From Calocera cornea HHB12733 (Eukaryota > Basidiomycota > Dacrymycetes > Dacrymycetales > Dacrymycetaceae), in the NCBI GenBank assembly GCA_001632435.1, contig KV424115.1, forward strand, positions 1-46,789: a stretch of DNA of 46,789 nt, read 5' to 3'. The notes beneath the pieces are model-generated. The model was not told the DNA's origin. It ran no database searches and saw only the letters and a list, made by a program, of their open reading frames with translations. The position numbers and the translations under genes are program-made. How positions within the stretch are numbered: position 1 is the stretch's first letter; every line of letters starts with the position of its first letter. This document shows, in pieces, positions 41,943 through 46,789 of this stretch.

Positions 41943-42859
41943 CTCTTCACAAACAAAGCACCTCATGGGGCAGATCTCTAGAATGTACAGGTTAGCAGGG
42001 CAGGAGTGTAGCTTGGAAGAGTATTCAACAGACCCCGGGTGGTTTGTGAGCTTGCGCACCTCTCTGGCATGTCCGCTGCCCGACGGTGTCTGGCATGCTT
42101 GTCGACCTTGGTTCACACGTCAGTGGTGTTTGTGGCGGGACAGGCTGGGCTCACTCGGTACTGTGAGAGAAAGCTCTGCTCCTTGTCTAGGTGCTCTCAG
42201 ATTATAAGATACTTGGGAGCCCTCGGACAGTAGTATCGGTAGAAGCTGATTGACACAACGCGTAGACCGCGTTGCGGGTGCAAACTCACATTACTGTACT
42301 CTCTACGGGACCCACATTTCATCCGATCTCGGGTATCCCCTCTCACCCCAGAGTCACCCGCATACTCGACTCCTTGCATCCATTCGAAAGCGAGGCTTAC
42401 ATGCCTCACGACGGCCGCATTGTGTGGTTTGCTCCATACGACTTAACAAGTCATATCACTATGGTAACTGCTGCTTTGTTTATGCGTGTCTATGGCCACT
42501 GCGGCGGATGACATGCTACGAAATCCGCTCCTTTTGCTTGTGACTGCTACCATGTCTGGCGACAACGCTGCAAAATGACGGGGCAGCAGTGCCGCAGATT
42601 TCCTGAGTGACACATATACGCCTATCTGGGATACGCTTGAGGATTTCGATGTCTGGCGAGCTGGCGAGGAAAGGATTTCGATGATCGAATCTGGCAAGCG
42701 GCAGGCCCGATATGGAAAGGGCAGAGACGGTGATTCGGGCAATCTTGCCTCTCTCGAGCGTCGAGTTTGGGCGTGTACCCCAAATGGTACTGAGGGTATA
42801 CAAGCGTGTAAAAAGAGGCATGTGGGACAGAAAGGGAAGGTAGGCTCCAAGCGGGTATG
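41943..42859. other. No recognisable gene
   Basis: Several overlapping frames (for example 42443-42874 -, 42250-42543 +) lack motifs and start context. Confidence 0.4.
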
Positions 42860-42861
42860 TA

Positions 42862-44266
42862 CAGTGGCGCTCAAAACTTTTGCACACGGCCGACCCTGAC
42901 CATGTCTAATGTAAGTCGCGGTTGCTTCTCACCGAATCTCGATAGTCTCTTAGTAGAAATCGTTATTTATCTGTCAAAGACCATGTGACTGAAATTTGAA
43001 TACTGATTGTGAGAGAAAAGCAGGAGGAAACGTGACTTTGAGTGCATGGACCCATGCCAGAACTGATTGCAGAGCCCGACCCTATCACTTGCCTGCTTGC
43101 TCTGTCCATAAAGCCCTGCCTCTCTGCCCCAATACTGCTGCTCTATCCACATCTTCGCCTCATGCCTGAGGTTCCCCAGACTCCTCAGCGGGACTGCAAG
43201 CCCTACAGCAAGCTTACCCCAACCCGTCAAGCTCGAGTAATCACCTACCATGAAGCAGGCATGGACTCGGTTGAGATTGGCCTAAAGATTGACTGTCATT
43301 CTTCCACTGTGCACCGAAACATTGTGAAATACAAAGATGCTGAATCCTTCTATTGGACAATACCATGGCCTGGTCACCCTCATGCCATCCATGAGGATTG
43401 GTATCCAATCATGGAGGAGTACTTTGATACTGGCAAGGCACGCGGCGGTGAAGATCTTCAACGCCAGCTCTTCCAGGACGTCTCACCTGCAACAATGTGC
43501 CGGACCATCTGCCAAATTGGGCTCTTTGGTTGAATCTGCCATGAGAAGCCATGGCTGTCTGAGAAGGCAGTCGATATCCAGCTGTCCTGGGGCACTGAGT
43601 ATTCCAAGTGGACTTGGGGCTACTGGGACAACGTGATCTTCTTGGATAAGTCAAAGTTCAACCTGTTTGGATCGGATGGATGCCTGTACTGCCGCCGTCG
43701 ACCTGGAGAAGAACTGCTTCCTCACAAGGTCATCAAGGTTGTCCAGCATGGTGGGGGCTCAGTAATGGTCTGGGGCTGCATCAACCCCTGGGGTACTGGC
43801 CGTCTGCACAGAATCAAAGGACAAATCAGCTCGGTTGACTACATCAAAATTCTGAAAGGGGCGTACTGTGACACCCTCCAAGACTACGGCGTGGACCACG
43901 TCTCTGTGTGGTTCCAGCAGGACAATGTACCCATCCACAAGTCAAAGGCCACCCTCCGCTACTTCCAGGAGGCTGGTATTGATGTCTTGCCATGGCCTTC
44001 ATATTCACCAGACATGAACATCATCGAGAACACCTGGCATGAACTTGACCACTGTATCTGAGCTTGAAGCCTACTCCCAACCAACAAAGACCAGCTTTGG
44101 GAAGCGCTGCAGGAGGAGTGGAAAGGACTGAGCATTAGTTATGTAGAAAGCTTGTACAAATCATTGCCTCAGAGGCTTGCAGCACTTGTAGAGCAAAGGG
44201 GTCATACATGAAGTACTAATGTCAGTTGCGCATCAGTCCTGTGTGCAAAAGTTTTGAGTGCCACTG
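42862..44266 (+). mobile_element. Tc1-like DNA transposon with intact ends
   Basis: 1405 bp, inverted ends CAGTGGCGCTCAAAACTTTT / mirror CAGTGGCACTCAAAACTTTT (about 27 bp), TA duplication at 42860-42861 and 44267-44268. One transposase gene inside. Confidence 0.95.
43162..44211 (+). pseudogene. Tc1-like DD34E transposase, three in-frame TGA
   Basis: ATG 43162 to TGA 44209-44211, about 350 codons, the normal Tc1 length. N-terminal helix-turn-helix DNA-binding part (TPTRQARVITYHEAGMDSVE, then CHSSTVHRNI). Catalytic residues Asp 162 (FLDKSKF), Asp 254 (WFQQDNVPIH) and Glu 289 (DMNIIENTWH) are all present with 34 residues between the last two. TGA at 43531-43533, 44059-44061 and 44065-44067 interrupt it; each fits a former CGA arginine codon. 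No frameshift, so it died by point mutation. Could still be cut and moved in trans since the ends are good. Confidence 0.94.
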
Positions 44267-44268
44267 TA

Positions 44269-44606
44269 GCTTTACGCACCCAGACTTACTCCGGAAGCAA
44301 TTTCGGCGTACTGTGCCAGCACAAGTACTTGCTTTTGTAATGTGTAACACAGTGATTGTTTGGAAGTAAAAGTAGAGATTGTAACAGGTAATGTAGCGGT
44401 GCAAGTAAGTGATCTGGCTAGGGTTCCTCTGCCTCAGCATGTACAAAGTCCGTCATGTACAACTCCCAATCTGTCCAGGACGTCTCTGCACTGTTCTCAT
44501 TGTCTTCAGGGAGGCAAATACTAGGATCGGTTGGTGGTTGTGGTGCATTGTATGGTTGGATTTGACGGTGCAGTTCCGGGTCAGTGATAGCAAGAGCATG
44601 CAGATA
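44269..44606. other. No recognisable gene
   Basis: Spacer between the Tc1-like element and the pogo-like pseudogene; nothing seen. Confidence 0.4.
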
Positions 44607-44957
44607 CTAGCAGAATTCTGTACTTGTAATGTGTTTGTATGTGAGATGAATATTGGTGTTCTCAATAAAGCACAGATGCCATGCTTTCAAAACTCTGTCC
44701 GGCTTGTTCATTTGTTCATGTGCAGACAGAAGCCAAGATACTGTCCAATCACAAAGGACACCTTTCTTGGTGTCCAGCTGCACATTTTCCGGAGCAATAC
44801 TGTCATTGGGTTGGGCAGGGATTTCTATGATTACTTGAGCCATGGCCGCACGTTAGATGGCAGCCTTGAGTGGATGTTGCATTCCAGCATTGGCAGGTTG
44901 GATGACACCAGTACAGCCAGCAGGGATGAATTGAAGCAGAATCCATAGCCAATTATC

Positions 44958-45786
44958 TGTGAGGGCACACAACCCACAATAGGACAAGCCGGAGGAATTG
45001 GAATAGGTAGGGAGCATGTAGAGGATATTGTCTAAGCTATTCCGATTCCCTGGAATGTGATAGAGTCCGATTCCGCTTCTGTTTGGTGGCTGGAGGTCCG
45101 GAACGGGTGATTCCGGATATTTGGTGAAGTGGTCGACTTGTGGGGCCAAGTCCGAGGAGGGGGATAGATGGGGAATGTGTAGGAGAACACACTACAACCA
45201 ATTCCGAAGGGGCGGAGTCGATATTGAGCTATTCTGGCTCTGTTTGAGGACAGGAGGTCGGAGTTACACAATTCCGGAGTCAGCAGTCTGGAATAGGAAT
45301 TGGCAGGTGTAAAAGGGCAAGCAGAGAGTGGAATAGGTATGAGATGAGATGCTGGGTTACTATTTCCCACAGGAGGTTGCGGGGAATCCTCAGAGATCAG
45401 ATCTGAGGACTCCCGTACTATCCTAGTCTACTCTATATAGGAATTCGGAGTGCACCGCTATCCAAAACATGTCGGGAGTGTTGTCTAGCCTTCCTGTGCT
45501 CTTGTATAGCCTATTCCGGTCCTGCACTGCCCATTCTGCTTGTTGGAACAGCATTCCAGTGATGCATTGCCTTGGGGTGGTGCAGAGGTTGCGCATGGCT
45601 ATGCAAGAGTGGGAATGGACTGGAATACCTGGAGAACCTTTGGAATAGGAGTCTGGGCATTGCCTGAGGCTGGGACATCTTGTCCTGTCCCATTCTGTTC
45701 TGTATTGAGCTATTCCATGGGGTTTCAAGGTGTCGCGGAGTCTGGAATGTTGGAATAGGCTTCGGAGTTGCTGTAGTGCCCTGACA
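44958..45786 (+). mobile_element. Solo LTR L8
   Basis: 829 bp, TGTGAGGGCACACAACCC...GTGCCCTGACA, perfect target duplication TTATC (44953-44957, 45787-45791). Closest to L2. Confidence 0.95.
45387..45439 (+). promoter_or_regulatory. LTR L8 promoter: dyad and TATA box
   Basis: TCCTCAGA-GATCAGA-TCTGAGGA (45387-45409), TATATA at 45434-45439, spacing 24 bp. Confidence 0.75.
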
Positions 45787-46491
45787 TTATCTTTCATATA
45801 GGCATGGAACTCTGCACTGCAATGGCAGACCAGCAGTCAATGATCCAGATCCAATAAGTGGTTGGTGAACAACCTGCCTCAATGTTTGCATTCTGAAGAT
45901 AACAGACCACTAGCTGTTTGACAAATATCTTCATCGTGCTGAGGGTGGACTAGTAGGTGTGATTAGCAGTATTGAAGAGATGGCCAGCCTCTTGAGCAGT
46001 TGCCATAAGCAGTGTTGAGAGCTTCACACTAAATGGTAAAGAGCAGTTGGTTGTACCATCCCAGATACTTTAGAATGGAAGAAGGATCCCATGCATGCAG
46101 AGCAATGTCATGACAGTGAATGCACACTTTTCTTCCTTGCCATTGATGCTGACTTGCTGGAATCCAGTTTTCGCATAGGTGCATTGTGTACTGTGCTGAA
46201 GATGACACTGCATCTGGTTAGAGTTGACAATGCAGGCTGCCAGAATATGGAAGGCATTGACCTCCCAAGTGTCAGGGCACACTGCCAATCAAGAAAGTCA
46301 CCTTGAATTGAGAACCGAATAAGATTGAAGTAGAGGGGATGGGAGCACAAAGCTCAAGTAACATTGACAGCAGGGCCTATATCACAAATCAGCCTGAATA
46401 GTTGTTGGTCAAGAGATAGGCACAATCAGGACAAAGTCTAGGTTTGGTCACTAATTGAAGGGTTTGAAGTAAAGTTGGTGAGAGTTTGCTC

Positions 46492-46624
46492 TGAGATGAA
46501 CGAGCGATTGGATTGAGCAGGGATCCAATGCGCGGATCTTGTCTACAAGTAGCTACGGTCTGCCACCCTGATCTGGTGCGCGGCTTGCTATCCTACGGTC
46601 ACCGCTCTCACTCTGATCTCCGCA
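46492..46624 (-). mobile_element. Solo copia LTR nested in L9
   Basis: 133 bp, minus strand TGCGGAGATCAGAG...GTTCATCTCA, same family as the copia-1/2 LTRs. Perfect target duplication TGCTC (46487-46491, 46625-46629); L6 shows the empty site. Confirms 133 bp as full LTR length. Confidence 0.94.
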
Positions 46625-46656
46625 TGCTCCAGGTCTGTCACTATTCAACAGTAGAA

Positions 46657-46707
46657 TTCTAAGAGATCAGCTCTAAGGAACATAGGGCTCCTCAGGCTGG
46701 TATATAT
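46657..46707 (+). promoter_or_regulatory. LTR L9 promoter: dyad and TATA box
   Basis: TTCTAAGA-N7-TCTAAGGA (46657-46679), TATATAT at 46701-46707, spacing 21 bp. Confidence 0.72.
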
Positions 46708-46789
46708 GCATGCAGGAAAGGAAGCAAACAAGGAAGCAAACAAGTGGCTGTAGAACTGTACAGCTATCATTGATTAGGGTGGTGACTCT

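Larger units (their letters stand above)
44607..46269 (-). pseudogene. pogo-like DDE transposase, split by LTR L8 and cut by L9
   Basis: Minus strand. Piece 1 (46269-45792) has CIVNSNQMQC, GFQQVSINGKEEKCAFT, GILLPF, TMKIFVKQL and WIIDCWSA. Piece 2 (44957-44607) has FIPAGCTGVIQPANAGMQ and ends with LDTKKGVLCDWTVSWLLSAH and a tail. Together this is the catalytic core of fungal CENP-B/pogo-like (DDE_1) transposases: usually N-DQT, EKRAFT, IDCWSVH, PAGCT-QP-D. Removing L8 and one TTATC restores a continuous frame at the junction (AEFHAYMKDNWLWILLQF). First and third catalytic Asp are Asn (NQM, QPANAG); there is a frameshift after IDCWS, and stops such as TAA after LKAAI. The N-terminus lies beyond L9 and is not seen. 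Confidence 0.8.
46270..46789 (+). mobile_element. LTR L9, runs off the window, split by a copia solo LTR
   Basis: Starts TGTCAGGGCACACTGCC after CCAAG (46265-46269), inside the pogo-like gene. Nearly identical to L6 along its length apart from the copia insertion at 46492-46624. Whether it is a solo LTR or the first LTR of a full element cannot be seen. Confidence 0.85.

Overview
The window looks like nuclear DNA of a filamentous fungus, most likely a mushroom-class basidiomycete (Agaricomycetes). The genes are cut by many 45-100 bp GT-AG introns. Both host-like and transposon genes resemble families I know from Agaricomycete genomes: CACTA Tnp2, pogo-like DDE, MULE, fungal copia, and one expanded family of unknown function. 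No rRNA, tRNA, CRISPR or prokaryotic operon was seen. Family assignments rest on motifs read by eye; no search was run.

Layout. 1-2.5 kb: a decayed CACTA Tnp2 transposase (-), a divergent coiled-coil gene (+) and a cluster of inverted repeats. 4.4-6.45 kb: a multi-exon gene of an unknown Agaricomycete family with one probable homopolymer frameshift. 7.15-12.1 kb: a nearly complete Ty1/copia retrotransposon (copia-1; 5-bp target duplication CCAAC), inserted in an open frame and itself carrying a 458-bp solo LTR of a second family. 14.4-16.6 kb: three non-autonomous inverted-repeat elements. 16.8-21.15 kb: a solo LTR fused to a truncated minus-strand copia-2. 21.6-26.4 kb: decayed unassigned coding sequence, a small pogo-type MITE and a remnant of a P-loop (STAND/NLR-like) gene. 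26.4-30.7 kb: a nest of solo LTRs, one of them splitting a pogo-like helix-turn-helix region. 32.1-35 kb: a hAT-like MITE and a MULE transposase pseudogene. 35-42 kb: gene fragments (including a TPR-like pseudogene) among hAT-like and long-TIR MITEs. 42.86-44.27 kb: a complete-ended Tc1-like element with a dead transposase. 44.6-46.8 kb: a pogo-like DDE transposase hit by two LTRs, the second of which is hit by a copia solo LTR.

Most of the window is therefore a transposon graveyard whose insertion order can be read from target duplications. Points worth following are: (i) nine divergent LTRs, called L1-L9, share a 23-bp dyad, in eight of them 21-24 bp upstream of a TATA box; (ii) four inverted-repeat elements share a CTAGRATRC motif, two have 10-bp target duplications, and a MULE transposase lies in the same window; (iii) two copia copies share a gag-terminal stop position and an identical +2 frameshift; (iv) the copia primer site matches the anticodon arm of initiator tRNA-Met. 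No host gene here is certainly intact; the 4.8-6.45 kb and 1.26-2.12 kb genes come closest.
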